Part shown: positions 18,261-27,287 of the stretch, piece by piece
How the letters are laid out: the number at the start of each line of letters is the position of its first letter
Numbering within the stretch: the stretch's first letter is position 1
Assembly (NCBI RefSeq): GCF_005405585.1
Contig: NZ_BJEQ01000001.1
Coordinates: 62,001 to 126,000 of the forward strand
Length of the DNA: 64,000 nt
Direction: 5' to 3'
Source of the DNA: Agarivorans sp. Toyoura001
Lineage (GTDB): Bacteria > Pseudomonadota > Gammaproteobacteria > Enterobacterales > Celerinatantimonadaceae
Notes under the pieces: generated by a model
The model's database searches: none
The model's input: the letters and a program-made list of their open reading frames with translations, nothing else
What the model was told of the DNA's origin: nothing
Made by a program: the position numbers and the translations under genes

Positions 18261-19680
18261 CTGAAACCTTCTGCTGTTCGGTTTCACTAAACCAAAAATG
18301 TTGCTGAGACTTAGTATCAATTACTGACAGTGCTTGCTCAATTAACTTGGCTGGCTCGGCAACTGCAATATCTTCTGGCACTTGCTGGCCATGCGTAACG
18401 TAACTGATTGGCAGAGCGTGGCGCAAGGTGACATTTAAAACCTCGCCTAAGGCCAAGCTTTCATCTAATTTGGTAAGTATGGTACCCGCGAGAGGAATTC
18501 GCTGGAATTGATTCACGGTTTCTTCAATAACACGACGTTGAGCGTTAGCTGACATCACCAAATAGTTACGTATATTCACACGGCTATTCTTAACTAACTT
18601 GTCGAGTTGTTCGTGTAAACGTAAATCTCGTTGGCTCATACCGGCAGTATCAATCAGCACCAGTTTTTTGTCTTTAAATTGATACAATAATTGAGATAGT
18701 TCTTCTTCATCGTTAGCAACCCGCACCGCACAACCCATAATTTTCCCATAGGTAGCAAGTTGCTCATGCGCGCCAATTCGGTAAGTATCGGTGGTAATCA
18801 TCGCTACACTGTCTGCGCCATGACGCATAGAAAACTGAGCGGCTAATTTGGCAATAGTAGTGGTTTTGCCCACGCCCGTTGGCCCTAATAAAGCGATTGC
18901 ACCGCCTTTAAGCAGAATTTCATCTTGGCCGACCGGAAGTTGGTTTGCGAGCAACTCACGTAAATGCTGCCAGCCTTCTTGCACACCAAGTTCTTCAGGA
19001 ATATAACCGGCGATTTGGTCAGCCATGTCCTCATCAAAACCAACTAGCTGCAATTGCTTAATGAGCATTGCTCGAACCGGTTCTTGACGCTCAACTTCTT
19101 GCCACATCAAGCCAGAGACTTGGTGCTCGAGTAACTTGCGCATGGCTGCCATTTCTTTCTTCAACTCGCCCACTTCATTTCCAGCAGCATCTTGCTTAGG
19201 CTGCTGAGCAGAACGGGATTGAGTAGGTTGACTTGATAAAGAACCTTGTTGCACCCAGCCCTGTTGCTGCGCTAAAGAACGCGGTGCTTGAACGGTACGA
19301 GGGCGCTGCGATTGTTGCTGCTGTTTTAAGGTAGATTGCTGCAAGTTTTCTTGCTGGCGCTTTTGATGACGCTGCATGAAGTTGGTTAAGTTATCTTTCA
19401 AACTGGCATTTTCGTCAAAATCATGACCAGGGTGCTGGTTTGTTGGCGCTTTCTTTGCCGCAGCGGGATTCCGGGACGATAATTTGACGCTGTCTTCCGC
19501 CAGCTCTCTGCTGCTCTCTGCAGCACTGTTCTTTAAATTGGAAGGTTCAACTGCAGCAACAATTTCAATGCCGCCAGTGACCTTTTTATTCGACATAATT
19601 ACCGCATCACTGCCTAAGGTTTCTTTTACCTCGGCTAATGCAGTTCGCATGTCTTTCGCAAAAAAGCGTTTCATTTTCAC
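18250..19680 (-). CDS. flhF: Flagellar placement GTPase FlhF (SRP-type)
   Basis: 476 residues: conserved N-terminus MKMKRFFAKDMRTALAEVKE, a Gln/Ser-rich middle (about 70-170, B domain), and a C-terminal NG domain with GPTGVGKTTTIAKLAA, TDTYRIGAHEQL, VLIDTAGMSQRD and TKLDE. FlhF marks the cell pole for flagellum assembly. The start is GTG with AAGGTGA upstream; choosing the ATG two codons later would remove the MK of the family's usual MKIKRFF start. It lies 31 bases after flhA. Confidence 0.95.
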   Translation of the reverse strand: MKMKRFFAKDMRTALAEVKETLGSDAVIMSNKKVTGGIEIVAAVEPSNLKNSAAESSRELAEDSVKLSSRNPAAAKKAPTNQHPGHDFDENASLKDNLTNFMQRHQKRQQENLQQSTLKQQQQSQRPRTVQAPRSLAQQQGWVQQGSLSSQPTQSRSAQQPKQDAAGNEVGELKKEMAAMRKLLEHQVSGLMWQEVERQEPVRAMLIKQLQLVGFDEDMADQIAGYIPEELGVQEGWQHLRELLANQLPVGQDEILLKGGAIALLGPTGVGKTTTIAKLAAQFSMRHGADSVAMITTDTYRIGAHEQLATYGKIMGCAVRVANDEEELSQLLYQFKDKKLVLIDTAGMSQRDLRLHEQLDKLVKNSRVNIRNYLVMSANAQRRVIEETVNQFQRIPLAGTILTKLDESLALGEVLNVTLRHALPISYVTHGQQVPEDIAVAEPAKLIEQALSVIDTKSQQHFWFSETEQQKVSDVF

Positions 19681-19711
19681 TGTTCACCTTCCTTTTGTCA
19701 GACTCTTCAGG

Positions 19712-21823
19712 CTACTGCCCTACTGAGCTCACAATACGTATTTGTTTATCTTCTGGTACTTCTTGATAAGAAAGAACCCTCAGTGCTGGCATCGCTGTTT
19801 TAACAAATCGGGACATACTTGAGCGTAAAATTCCCGAGGTTAACAAAATAGCGGGTTGACCAGCCAACTCTTGATTTTGGCAGGCTTCATTAAGTGAAAC
19901 TTGTAACTTCTCTGCCAAACCAGGTTCCATTCCAGCACCATCATTACCTGCTGCTTGCATAGATTGATGCAATATCTGCTCCAAGTCTGGAGACAAGGTG
20001 ATAACCGGCAATTCAGCTTCACTGCCAATTAGCTCTTGCACAATTAAACGTTTCAAAGAAATACGACAAGCTGCAGTGAGAATATCTGGGTCTTGGCTTT
20101 TCGGCCCGTATTCCACCAAGGTTTGTACAATACTGCGTACATCGCGAATAGGCACACCTTCGTTGAGTAAGTTCTGCAGCACTTTAACCACTGTAGATAG
20201 CGTCATCGTATCTGGTACCAAACCTTCTACTAACTTAGGCAAGTTGTTACCTAACATATCTAGTAGATTCTGTACTTCCTCATGGCCGAGCAAGTTAGAT
20301 GCATTATTGGTAAGGAGTTGGCTCAAGTGGGTGGCAACCACCGTAGCAGAGTCAACGACAGTGTAGCCAAGAGTTTGAGCGTGCTCGCGTTGTTCTGTTG
20401 CTACCCAAGCTGCCTCTAAGCCGAATGCGGGATCGGTAGTAGGCTGACCTTCAATTTTACCAAATACCTGACCTGGATTAATCGCCATTTCTCTATCATG
20501 AAAAACTTCCGATTCACCATAAGTTACACCCATTAAGGTAATACGATATTGATTCGGACCTAAATCTAAGTTGTCACGAATATGCACCGCTGGTACCAAA
20601 AACCCTAGATCTTGAGAAAGCTTCTTACGCACGCCTTTAATGCGGGCCAGCAATTCACCACCTTGGCTTTTATCCACCAAAGGAATTAGGCGGTACCCTA
20701 CTTCCAAGCCTATAACATCAACTGGCTGGACATCATCCCAACCCAATTCTTTTGGTTCGCTACTTGCACTTGGGCTCGAGCTCGCTGGCTGCAATGAAGT
20801 ATCAGCCGCTTTTTTAGCATCGCCTTTATGACGCATCCAAGCCGCACCTAAACACACAGCTGCACAAGTAAGAAATGCCAAATGAGGCATACCTGGGACA
20901 ATACCCATAATGAACAAAATTGAACCACAGATTATCATTACCCGCGGATCTCTAAACATCTGCAAGCTCACCTGCTCACCCATGTCTGCTTCGGTATTTT
21001 GACGAGTAACTACCAACGCGGCGGCTATAGATAAGAGTAATGAGGGTATTTGTGCAACCAAGCCATCACCAATGGTAAGCAAGGTGTACACTTCTGCCGC
21101 TTCAGCAAAGGTTAAATCATGCTGAGCCACACCAATAATAAAGCCGCCAAGAATGTTAATAAACAGAATGAGAATACCCGCAATGGCATCCCCTTTAACA
21201 AACTTACTGGCACCATCCATAGAACCGTAAAAGTCTGCTTCATTGGTTACGTCTGCTCGGCGCGTACGGGCTTGTTCTTGATCAATGATGCCAGCATTTA
21301 AATCGGCATCAATCGCCATTTGTTTACCGGGCATAGCGTCTAAAGTAAAGCGGGCACTTACTTCTGCGATACGGCCAGCACCTTTAGTTACTACCACAAA
21401 GTTGATGATCATCAAAATAAGGAACACCACCAAACCTACCGCATAGTTGCCACCAATCACCACCGAACCAAAGGCTTCAATAACATTACCGGCAGCGTTA
21501 CCGCCATTGTGGCCTTCAAGCAGTACAACACGAGTTGAAGCAACGTTTAATGCAAGGCGCAGTAGCGTAGCAATCAACAACACCGTTGGGAAAACAGCAA
21601 AATCTAGCGGGCGTTTCGTATAAATAGCTACCAGCAATACCACTAAAGCGAGGGAAATATTAAAGGCAAACAGTATGTCCAACAGCCATGCAGCCATTGG
21701 TAAAACAACCATGCCTAAGGTGGCTAGCACCACAACTGGCGTGCCAATACCTTTTATGACATTAATATCAACTTTTTTTAAATCTTGAAGCTTAAAGCTG
21801 GTGAGACGATTAATGAATTCCAT
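19712..21823 (-). CDS. flhA: Flagellar export gate protein FlhA
   Basis: 703 residues: eight membrane helices in the N-terminal half with the FHIPEP-family block (NFVVVTKGAGRIAEVSARFTLDAMPGKQMAID) and a cytoplasmic C-terminal ring domain (about 350-703). It forms the nonameric gate of the flagellar type III export apparatus. A strong sigma-54 promoter match lies 45-61 bases upstream of its start, between flhB and flhA, making it the likely first gene of the flhAFG-fliA-che transcript. The ribosome-binding site is weak. Confidence 0.96.
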   Translation of the reverse strand: MEFINRLTSFKLQDLKKVDINVIKGIGTPVVVLATLGMVVLPMAAWLLDILFAFNISLALVVLLVAIYTKRPLDFAVFPTVLLIATLLRLALNVASTRVVLLEGHNGGNAAGNVIEAFGSVVIGGNYAVGLVVFLILMIINFVVVTKGAGRIAEVSARFTLDAMPGKQMAIDADLNAGIIDQEQARTRRADVTNEADFYGSMDGASKFVKGDAIAGILILFINILGGFIIGVAQHDLTFAEAAEVYTLLTIGDGLVAQIPSLLLSIAAALVVTRQNTEADMGEQVSLQMFRDPRVMIICGSILFIMGIVPGMPHLAFLTCAAVCLGAAWMRHKGDAKKAADTSLQPASSSPSASSEPKELGWDDVQPVDVIGLEVGYRLIPLVDKSQGGELLARIKGVRKKLSQDLGFLVPAVHIRDNLDLGPNQYRITLMGVTYGESEVFHDREMAINPGQVFGKIEGQPTTDPAFGLEAAWVATEQREHAQTLGYTVVDSATVVATHLSQLLTNNASNLLGHEEVQNLLDMLGNNLPKLVEGLVPDTMTLSTVVKVLQNLLNEGVPIRDVRSIVQTLVEYGPKSQDPDILTAACRISLKRLIVQELIGSEAELPVITLSPDLEQILHQSMQAAGNDGAGMEPGLAEKLQVSLNEACQNQELAGQPAILLTSGILRSSMSRFVKTAMPALRVLSYQEVPEDKQIRIVSSVGQ

Positions 21824-21867
21824 AAATGACGAAATACTGACTTCCTAACAACTGATGAAACAAGAAA

Positions 21868-21884
21868 AGCAATAAGCGAGCCAA
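21868..21884 (-). promoter_or_regulatory. Sigma-54 (-24/-12) promoter of flhA
   Basis: Minus-strand TTGGCTCGCTTATTGCT matches the RpoN consensus TTGGCACG-N4-TTGCW with one difference and exact GG-GC spacing. It lies in the flhB-flhA gap. In Vibrio and Shewanella flhA is a FlrA/sigma-54 class II gene, which agrees. No enhancer site was identified. Confidence 0.85.
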
Positions 21885-21921
21885 TACGATTACTTAATAA
21901 GATCGGCGATGAGAACTGAGA

Positions 21922-23055
21922 CTAATATCGAAGTTCATTGGGAATAGGTAAGTCATTAACCACCGGTTTAGGTCGCTTACCTTTACCCTTACGGTATTGC
22001 TCCAATTGAAAAACAAAAGCCAATATTTGGGCAACTGCGACGTATAGACCTTCGGGGATATCGTGACCAATTTTAGTGGTGTGATACAACGAGCGAGTGA
22101 GCGCAGGAGCTTCCATAATCGGTACTTCATAATGGCGAGCAATTTCGCGGATTTTCATCGCTACCTCATCAACCCCTTTTGCCACCACTTTGGGAGCGCC
22201 AGTACCCTCTTTTTCATACTGAAGTGCGACAGAAAAGTGTGTTGGGTTGGTCACTACTACATCAGCTTGCGGCACATCAGCCATCATACGGCGAGCAGCC
22301 ATTTCCATTTGCAGGCGACGGATTCGCCCTTTCACTTCAGGGCTACCTTCCATGTTTTTATGTTCGTCTTTCACTTCTTGCTTAGACATTTTCAGCTGTT
22401 TGTTGTGATTCCAAATTTGATAAGGCACATCAATAATCACAATAATAATTAAGCTACAAACTAAAGCTAGTAACATCCACTGCAGCATGTCTAACGCGTT
22501 AACAATCGAGCCAGGTATCGACTGCATACTAAGGGTGAGGATTTCGGCAAACTTCCAACGCAGTACAGCCCAAACAACTCCCGCAATAACCAGCACTTTG
22601 GCAATACTTTTTATAAACTCAACAAACGCTTGTAAACCCATCATGCGCTTAAAGCCTTGCTTCGGAGACATCTTGCTGGCTTTAGGCCTAGCAGCCTCCC
22701 AACTAAACGACATGCCGCCCAACAAAGTATTACCAATTAAGGCTGCAAGAGTAATAAATCCCATGATCCAAATAAGTGGCTTGAACAGCAACCAGCCTAT
22801 AGACGCCAAGTTTCGAAGCATAAGGTTAACGTCAAATACCTGCTCCCGACTCATAACAAATGCTAAGTGAAATACCTTTACCATAGCCTCTGCAAGCATT
22901 CCGCCAAATGCCATAATGGCCAATGCAGCACAAATGAGAACAGCTGCGGTGCCCAACTCTTTAGAGCGAGCTACCTGCCCCTTTTTTCGAGCATCTTCAA
23001 GCTTTTTCCCCGTGGGGTCTTCCGTTTTTTCTTGATCGTCGTCTGCCATAGTCAT
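21922..23055 (-). CDS. flhB: Flagellar export switch protein FlhB
   Basis: 377 residues: the cytoplasmic start DQEKTEDPTGKKLEDARKKGQVARS, four membrane helices, and a cytoplasmic autocleavage domain with the NPTH site (VVVTNPTHFSVALQY). Self-cleavage between Asn and Pro switches export from rod/hook to filament substrates together with FliK. A second ATG two codons in (MADDDQ) is an equally good start. It lies 12 bases after fliR. Confidence 0.95.
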   Translation of the reverse strand: MTMADDDQEKTEDPTGKKLEDARKKGQVARSKELGTAAVLICAALAIMAFGGMLAEAMVKVFHLAFVMSREQVFDVNLMLRNLASIGWLLFKPLIWIMGFITLAALIGNTLLGGMSFSWEAARPKASKMSPKQGFKRMMGLQAFVEFIKSIAKVLVIAGVVWAVLRWKFAEILTLSMQSIPGSIVNALDMLQWMLLALVCSLIIIVIIDVPYQIWNHNKQLKMSKQEVKDEHKNMEGSPEVKGRIRRLQMEMAARRMMADVPQADVVVTNPTHFSVALQYEKEGTGAPKVVAKGVDEVAMKIREIARHYEVPIMEAPALTRSLYHTTKIGHDIPEGLYVAVAQILAFVFQLEQYRKGKGKRPKPVVNDLPIPNELRY

Positions 23056-23067
23056 TCAGCCATAGGT

Positions 23068-23847
23068 TTAACAACCTATACGCAGCAAAGCACATGCCGT
23101 ACTGCGGCCAACCTCCCATTGACGTTCAAAATGCGCTAAAAACCCGCCAACGGTCAGCCATAAAATAAATATGCCAAACAACATACTTACCGCAAAGCCG
23201 ATACTAAAAATATTCAATTGGGGTGCAGCTCGAGTCATGATACCAAATGAAAAATTTACTAATAACATGGCGACAACAGACGAAATAGATAAGGCAAGGG
23301 CTGCCAGAAAAAGCTGAGAGTACCAACCTGCAAGGTGTTGATAATCGATACTACCTAAGCCACTCATACCAATTGGAATCGTTTCGAAACTCATTGCGAT
23401 TAAAGTTATAAGCTGCAAATGCCCATCAATGGCCAAAAACAGTAATGTTGCCAGTAATAAATAAAATTGACCAACAACAGGAGTACTTTGACCGTTATTC
23501 GGATCAACCATAGATGCAAAGCCTAAGCTAGTTTGCATCGCAATAATTTGCCCACCGACCACAAACGTTTGCATTAATAGTTGAGAAATAAATCCAATTG
23601 CTACACCAATTAATACTTGTTGAAGAATCACGATAATGGCTTGAAAAGAGAATACTTCGATGCCTTGTACGTCTGGCAACACCGGCACCAGTGCAAAAGT
23701 AATAGCTAAAGCTAACATTAAGCGAACACGAGTAGGAACCGATTTCCCGCCAAAGCTAGCCAATACCATTAACATTGCAGCTACACGGGTTAAGGCCCAA
23801 AGGTATTGGCCAATCCAAGCCATAATTAGGTCGGAGGGAAACTCCAC
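23068..23847 (-). CDS. fliR: Flagellar export protein FliR
   Basis: 259 residues with about six hydrophobic helices. The family blocks ALTRVAAMLMVLASFGGKSVPTRVRL and GFASMVDPNNGQSTPVVGQFYLLLATLLFL are present. FliR forms the FliPQR export pore. The start is GTG within TAGTG, overlapping the fliQ stop. Confidence 0.94.
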   Translation of the reverse strand: MEFPSDLIMAWIGQYLWALTRVAAMLMVLASFGGKSVPTRVRLMLALAITFALVPVLPDVQGIEVFSFQAIIVILQQVLIGVAIGFISQLLMQTFVVGGQIIAMQTSLGFASMVDPNNGQSTPVVGQFYLLLATLLFLAIDGHLQLITLIAMSFETIPIGMSGLGSIDYQHLAGWYSQLFLAALALSISSVVAMLLVNFSFGIMTRAAPQLNIFSIGFAVSMLFGIFILWLTVGGFLAHFERQWEVGRSTACALLRIGC

Positions 23848-24116
23848 TAACCTACAACCTGAGGGATCATGTCAATCATAGTGAAAAACAGTTCCATCAG
23901 TTTTTCAGTAAACCAATGGCCAGCAATCATTAGCGAAGCAAGTGTGACTAACAAACGCGGCAAAAAACTTAAGGTTTGTTCATTAATCGAAGTGGCGGCT
24001 TGAAAAATAGCTACAATAAGTCCCACCAGCAAGCTTGGGATAATCGCGGCAGACACCAAGATAACCACTTGCCCTAATGCCAGGCGAAATACATCTACAA
24101 AGACTTCCGGTTCCAT
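23847..24116 (-). CDS. fliQ: Flagellar export protein FliQ
   Basis: 89 residues, two membrane helices with FQAATSINEQTLSFLPRL between them, the signature of FliQ/SctS proteins. Four copies join FliP5 and FliR1 in the export gate. It lies between fliP (16 bases upstream) and fliR (start-stop overlap). Confidence 0.95.
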   Translation of the reverse strand: MEPEVFVDVFRLALGQVVILVSAAIIPSLLVGLIVAIFQAATSINEQTLSFLPRLLVTLASLMIAGHWFTEKLMELFFTMIDMIPQVVG

Positions 24117-24132
24117 CTATGGCTCCTTTTGT

Positions 24133-24876
24133 CTAAACGCCAAAACTGTTTGCAAGGGTGCCCATCACTAGGCTCCAGCCATCAACCAATACAAACAACA
24201 TTAGTTTGAAGGGCAGCGATACAATCATAGGGGACAACATCATCATACCCATGGCCATTAAAATACTGGCCACCACTAGGTCAATCACCAAAAACGGTAT
24301 GAATAACATAAAGCCAATTTGGAAGGCTGTTTTTAGTTCGGAAGTAATAAATGCGGGAATAAGCACATTAAACGGTACTTCTTCTGGAGAGCCTACTTCG
24401 ACCTTGGCAATCTTTACAAAGGTTTCTAGATCGGTAAGGCGTGTTTGCGCTAGCATGAATTCTTTAAGCGGTTCTTTTGCGCGCTCAAACGCTTGCATAG
24501 AAGTAAGCTCTTCACTCAAATACGGCTGCACCGCTTGCTGGTTCACTTCTTCTATCACTGGCGACATAATAAAAAAAGTTAAAAACAAAGCGATACCAAT
24601 AATGACTTGGTTAGACGGACTTTGCTGTAAACCCATGGCCTGACGCAAAATTGACATCACCACCACGATTCGAGTGAACGACGTCATCATAATGACCATC
24701 GCTGGCAGAAAAGACAGCGCGGTCATCAAAGCTAAGACTTGTAGAGTAACAGAATACTCTTGACCACCATCGGGGTTGGTGGTCATCGTTATGGCAGGTA
24801 GTATACCTTCTTGAGCAAAGCTAGGTGCAACAAACGCAAAGCACAATAATAAACCGTAAAACAGCTTACTTTTCAT
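24133..24876 (-). CDS. fliP: Flagellar export protein FliP
   Basis: About 247 residues from the ATG at 24876, giving a cleavable signal peptide ([21 protein letters not shown]) as FliP requires; the extra 14 upstream codons would spoil it. Core motifs are [40 protein letters not shown] and [26 protein letters not shown]. It builds the pentameric ring of the export pore. It overlaps the fliO 3' end. Confidence 0.95.
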   Translation of the reverse strand: MKSKLFYGLLLCFAFVAPSFAQEGILPAITMTTNPDGGQEYSVTLQVLALMTALSFLPAMVIMMTSFTRIVVVMSILRQAMGLQQSPSNQVIIGIALFLTFFIMSPVIEEVNQQAVQPYLSEELTSMQAFERAKEPLKEFMLAQTRLTDLETFVKIAKVEVGSPEEVPFNVLIPAFITSELKTAFQIGFMLFIPFLVIDLVVASILMAMGMMMLSPMIVSLPFKLMLFVLVDGWSLVMGTLANSFGV

Positions 24877-25270
24877 TTTTCGACAATATCCCTTGCAGCT
24901 GTTTAGCAAAATGGCCACTCATTTTATTCGGTTTTGCTTCCAGTGGTTGTTCCAACTTATCTAATAGGTTTATTGACTGGGCGGTGACCCCCAGCAAATA
25001 TTGTTGCTCACCTATTTCTACCACCATGATGCGCTCACGAGTGCCAAGTGCCAAATTAGTGATAACTTTAGACTGGCCGCCAGCAAATTGATTTAGTCGG
25101 GTTTTCTTAAGCACCCAGGCACAAACCAAAATAGTCACCAACACTACAGCTAAAGACATTATCCAAGAGAGCAATTCAACTTGAGAGCTGGGCGCCGCGT
25201 TAATTTCTTGCTCTGCAGCCGCAGGCAAGGCAACACATAGACCAAGTAATAAGCCGCGTGAACTGCGCAT
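24866..25270 (-). CDS. fliO: Flagellar biosynthetic protein FliO
   Basis: 134 residues: a signal-like N-terminus (ending PAAAE), one membrane helix (about 33-52, [20 protein letters not shown]) and a small cytoplasmic domain with [21 protein letters not shown], typical of FliO/FliZ. FliO is an assembly chaperone for the FliP ring and is not kept in the final gate. Its start overlaps the fliN stop and it overlaps fliP. Confidence 0.9.
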   Translation of the reverse strand: MRSSRGLLLGLCVALPAAAEQEINAAPSSQVELLSWIMSLAVVLVTILVCAWVLKKTRLNQFAGGQSKVITNLALGTRERIMVVEIGEQQYLLGVTAQSINLLDKLEQPLEAKPNKMSGHFAKQLQGILSKNEK

Positions 25271-25641
25271 TATTTGAGCTTTTTAATGCGTTCCGTTTGA
25301 CTGATTACATCAGTCAGACGAATACCAAACTTGTCGTTCACTACTACTACTTCGCCATGGGCTATCAAGGTACCGTTTACCAGCACATCTAAAGGTTCGC
25401 CTGCTACGCGGTCTAGTTCAACTACCGAGCCTTGGTTAAGCTGTAGTAAGTTACGAATACTAATATTACTACGGCCAACTTCCATTGAAATGGTAACCGG
25501 AATATCCATTATTGAATCAAGCTTACGTTGTTGCTCTTCGCTAATCGGTTGCGATTCATCAACAAACTCTTCTAACGGTGCAGGCTCTACTTCAGCCATA
25601 GCTGCAGCCCACTCATCCGCCATATCGTCTTGATCACTCAT
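25270..25641 (-). CDS. fliN: Flagellar motor switch protein FliN
   Basis: 123 residues: an acidic N-terminal arm and the SpoA domain (DIPVTISMEVGRSNISIRNLLQLNQGSVVELDRVAGEPLDVLVNG). FliN forms the bottom of the C-ring and anchors FliH. It lies 18 bases after fliM with TAAGGA upstream of the ATG. Confidence 0.96.
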   Translation of the reverse strand: MSDQDDMADEWAAAMAEVEPAPLEEFVDESQPISEEQQRKLDSIMDIPVTISMEVGRSNISIRNLLQLNQGSVVELDRVAGEPLDVLVNGTLIAHGEVVVVNDKFGIRLTDVISQTERIKKLK

Positions 25642-25659
25642 ATTTTTTCCTTATTCATC

Positions 25660-26688
25660 TTACTCGTCGTCTGCAGAAGATTGACGGCGGCTTACCACCA
25701 TTTCTAGGTCAGTTTTGACCGTGTCGGGACGCTCTAACACTGAATCAACTTTAAGCGCCATGTGTTCATTACGCTGGCCTAACTTAACACGGTAACTAGG
25801 CAAATCTTCTACGAACAACATCGCGGTTTCTGGCATTTCGACAGGAATAACATCGCCGGTTTTCAGCTCCATCAGCTGCCTTAATGTCACATCAGTTTCC
25901 AATAACTTAGTATGTAAACCGACCGGAACGTCCATTATTTCGTCGCTAAGTGCTGAGCTCCAACGTTGATCGGTATCTTGTTTATCGCTCTGAACACCCG
26001 CATCTAGTAGTTCACGAATAGGCTCCAACATGGAATAAGGCATAGCAATGTGAAAATCACCACCGCCACCATCTAATTCAATATGGAAAGAGCTCACCAC
26101 GATCACTTCAGTAGGGCTCACAATATTAGCCATGGCGGGGTTCACTTCTGAATCGAGGTAATCAAACCCAACATCCATAACCGGTGCCCACGCTTCAACG
26201 TAATCTTCAAAGATGATTTTTAACAACATTTGAATGATACGACGTTCGGTAGGAGTAAATTCCCGACCTTCAATTTTTGCATGGTAACGGCCATCACCAC
26301 CAAAAAAGTTCTCAACCAAAATGAAAACCAGTCGCGCTTCCATGGTCACCAAGGCGGTGCCTTTGAGTGGACGAAAACGAACCATGTTTAAACTAGTAGG
26401 TACAAACAAAGTGTGTACGTACTCGCCAAACTTAATCATTTGTACGCCATTAATCGATACTTCAGCGGTACGGCGCATCATGTTGAATAAACTAATGCGC
26501 ATGTGCCGTGCGAAACGTTCATTAACCAACTCAAGGGTTGGCATGCGACCACGAACAATTCGGTCTTGAGAAGAAAAGTCAAACTCCACCACACTGCCCG
26601 ACATCTCGGGCTCAATGATGTCTTCTTCTATATCATCAACACCATGTAGCAGCGCATCAATTTCGTCTTGGCTTAATAAATCGCTCAC
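25660..26688 (-). CDS. fliM: Flagellar motor switch protein FliM
   Basis: 342 residues: the CheY-P binding N-terminal peptide LLSQDEIDALLHGVDD (residues 4-19), a middle CheC-like domain containing GREFTPTERRIIQMLL, and a C-terminal SpoA domain binding FliN. The start is GTG with AAAGGA 5 bases upstream. Phospho-CheY binding here reverses motor rotation. Confidence 0.96.
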   Translation of the reverse strand: MSDLLSQDEIDALLHGVDDIEEDIIEPEMSGSVVEFDFSSQDRIVRGRMPTLELVNERFARHMRISLFNMMRRTAEVSINGVQMIKFGEYVHTLFVPTSLNMVRFRPLKGTALVTMEARLVFILVENFFGGDGRYHAKIEGREFTPTERRIIQMLLKIIFEDYVEAWAPVMDVGFDYLDSEVNPAMANIVSPTEVIVVSSFHIELDGGGGDFHIAMPYSMLEPIRELLDAGVQSDKQDTDQRWSSALSDEIMDVPVGLHTKLLETDVTLRQLMELKTGDVIPVEMPETAMLFVEDLPSYRVKLGQRNEHMALKVDSVLERPDTVKTDLEMVVSRRQSSADDE

Positions 26689-26697
26689 ATTGTTCCT

Positions 26698-27204
26698 TTA
26701 TTGCATCACAAAGCCGGTAAACAATATTTTTTCTACCACAACTTTACCGGTAATTTCTTTTAATGCTTTTTGTGTTTCGATTAGCGAGTTTTCACGTAGG
26801 CTATCTTTGCCTTCTTGAGTAGACATGTCTTCAACGCTAGCGGAGCTAAATACGTTAAGTAAAGTGCCTTCAATCAAAGGAATATGTAGCTTCGCATCAG
26901 CTTCATTGGCAGTACCACGCACCAATAATTGTACTTTGATTTGTACCAAACGATCTCTGTGGTCACCCACAATATTGAAGACAAATGGTCGCGGCATCCC
27001 CACGTATAATGCTTCATGAGTAACGCTAGCAGTCACTTCTTCAGTGGGGGTTGCAGCTGCAGGAGCTTCATCTTCACCGCCCATCAACAAAAAGCCGACA
27101 ACGCCTCCAATAACTAATACCGCGACACCGGCAATAATGATGATCAGCTTCTTCTTACTGCCACCTTCATCATCTTCTACTTTTAATTCTGATTCTTCAG
27201 CCAT
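26698..27204 (-). CDS. fliL: Flagellar basal body-associated protein FliL
   Basis: 168 residues: an acidic and lysine-rich cytoplasmic tail, one membrane helix (about 20-42), a Thr/Ala/Glu linker, and a periplasmic FliL domain (FVFNIVGDHRDRLVQIKVQLLVR). FliL surrounds stators and increases torque. GGAAG lies 6 bases before the ATG. It follows fliK by 83 bases, a gap with a stem-loop. Confidence 0.92.
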   Translation of the reverse strand: MAEESELKVEDDEGGSKKKLIIIIAGVAVLVIGGVVGFLLMGGEDEAPAAATPTEEVTASVTHEALYVGMPRPFVFNIVGDHRDRLVQIKVQLLVRGTANEADAKLHIPLIEGTLLNVFSSASVEDMSTQEGKDSLRENSLIETQKALKEITGKVVVEKILFTGFVMQ

Positions 27205-27256
27205 TTATGCTTCCATGAACTTTTTGCTAAACTGATTTCATTATTACACAGTTAAG

Positions 27257-27275
27257 AGGCGCTTCAACAGCGCCT
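27257..27275 (-). terminator. Stem-loop between fliK and fliL (weak or partial terminator)
   Basis: AGGCGCT / AGCGCCT (27257-27263 with 27269-27275) form a perfect 7-bp GC-rich stem with a 5-base loop. On the minus strand only a short pyrimidine stretch follows, so read-through into fliL is likely. It may lower expression of fliL onward or protect the upstream mRNA. Confidence 0.45.
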
Positions 27276-27287
27276 TTAGCAAATAAA

